From Snodgrassella sp945267035 (GTDB lineage: Bacteria; Pseudomonadota; Gammaproteobacteria; Burkholderiales; Neisseriaceae): a DNA stretch of 64,000 nt. How positions within the stretch are numbered: the stretch's first letter is position 1; each line of letters opens with the position of its first letter. Below are positions 63,703 to 64,000 of this stretch, one piece after another. The stretch is from contig NZ_JAFNPF010000001.1 of the NCBI RefSeq assembly GCF_026535915.1, positions 744,001 to 808,000 of the forward strand. Direction: 5' to 3'. A program made the position numbers and the translations under genes. The notes below the pieces were generated by a model. The model worked only from the letters and a program-made list of their open reading frames with translations, was not told where the DNA came from and did no database searches.

Positions 63703-64000
63703 ATGGTAGTCAAGTATTTAGGATTTTTTTTGCAGAAAATAAAAGATCAAACAAGTTCAGTAAGCAGATGGGACTCATGGAATAAAACCAAATTTAGAAA
63801 TAAAGTAGAAAAAGGCCAGCTCACTTCCGAAGAAGTTGCTAAATATAACCACGAGCATTTATTGGGATATGAGTTTTGCATATTACAGTCGGAAAAATCA
63901 CTTTACCCCGATTGTTTCGTTACCATCGTGCCAAGAAATAAACATGTTGGCGTTCATTTTATCGATAATGAAGGTCGTGAGTATCTAACTTATCTTTTTC
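63703..64000 (+). CDS. Hypothetical protein, 3' end beyond the window (putative immunity protein)
   Basis: ATG 63703 is preceded by a perfect AGGAGG (63691-63696) at 6-nt spacing. The 99 visible codons include 'FRNKVEKGQLTSEEVAKYNH', 'GYEFCILQSEKSLYPDCFVT' and 'NKHVGVHFIDNEGREYLTYL'. It is soluble and has no signal peptide. The family is not recognised. Its place after a toxin-like fragment and an immunity gene suggests another orphan immunity protein. It runs off the right edge. Confidence 0.6.
   Translation, partial: MVVKYLGFFLQKIKDQTSSVSRWDSWNKTKFRNKVEKGQLTSEEVAKYNHEHLLGYEFCILQSEKSLYPDCFVTIVPRNKHVGVHFIDNEGREYLTYLF

Noticed and set aside
1..64000. Neisserial DNA uptake sequences
   Set aside because: Known 12-mers (for example the ATGCCGTCTGAA and AGGCAGCCTGAA dialects) were not seen. 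Only the single inverted pair at 46248 resembles one, so enrichment cannot be claimed.

Overview
The window looks like a chromosomal segment of an AT-rich betaproteobacterium of the family Neisseriaceae. A Snodgrassella-like bee-gut symbiont would fit, but this is inference. The pointers are a DUF3683-type FAD/Fe-S oxidoreductase fused into 1276 aa, a CsgG / DUF4810 / GNA1162-like (DUF799) lipoprotein trio, PilE-type pilins, a short RlmL-type methyltransferase without the RlmK half, and many gamma/beta housekeeping genes (hrpA, smc, waaA, mutY, greB, ybiT). No rRNA, tRNA, CRISPR array or intact insertion sequence was seen.

Layout. 0.2-6.2 kb: ferritin-like diiron protein, a secreted dual-specificity-type phosphatase, and hrpA. 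6.5-14.7 kb: a complete catecholate siderophore uptake locus on the minus strand (TonB receptor, periplasmic esterase, siderophore-interacting reductase, CeuE-like binding lipoprotein, two FecCD permeases, ATPase) with a good Fur box in front of the receptor and a weaker one in front of the esterase. A divergent secreted protein with M14-like metal-ligand motifs sits beside it. 15.9-19.2 kb: type IV pilin locus, with two type IVa pilins in opposite orientation, each behind a sigma-54 -24/-12 element, flanking a membrane sulfatase-fold phosphotransferase that may decorate pilin. 19.4-24.3 kb: waaA and smc. 24.4-27.4 kb: copper module cueR / copZ / copA with a 19-bp-spacer MerR-type promoter. 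27.5-35.3 kb: the large oxidoreductase, the CsgG-type outer-membrane lipoprotein operon, and an rRNA-modification pair. 35.3-39.8 kb: about 4.5 kb of very AT-rich, mostly decayed sequence containing a small lipoprotein gene, one intact orphan ORF and recognisable broken coding fragments. 39.8-51 kb: mutY, mgtA-type Mg2+ P-type ATPase with an elaborate leader, malic enzyme, greB behind a terminator-like hairpin, and a MoxR / DUF58 / transglutaminase operon. 51.3-62.1 kb: pyruvate oxidase, glutaredoxin 2, glutathionylspermidine synthetase/amidase, a ClC-type channel with an altered filter region, ybiT, a GNAT acetyltransferase, crcB and a flavodoxin-fold quinone reductase. 62.1-64.0 kb: an array of orphan immunity genes and decayed toxin-like fragments that runs off the right end.

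How they work together. Iron handling (siderophore uptake, ferritin-like protein), copper efflux and glutathione/spermidine thiol metabolism form a metal and redox theme. The pilin locus appears to be a sigma-54-controlled surface-appendage unit with its own modification enzyme. The right end is most simply read as the tail of a polymorphic-toxin cassette array: a 55-codon orphan fragment, a WapI-like immunity gene broken by at least three frameshifts, an intact DUF4303 immunity gene, another toxin-like fragment with an in-frame stop, and a further ORF with a perfect Shine-Dalgarno cut by the window edge. The two AT-rich wastelands at 35-40 kb look like older, more eroded versions of the same kind of locus, though this is inference.

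Several coding starts were moved from the longest frame to an internal start because of ribosome sites, operators or signal peptides; these are explained in the entries.
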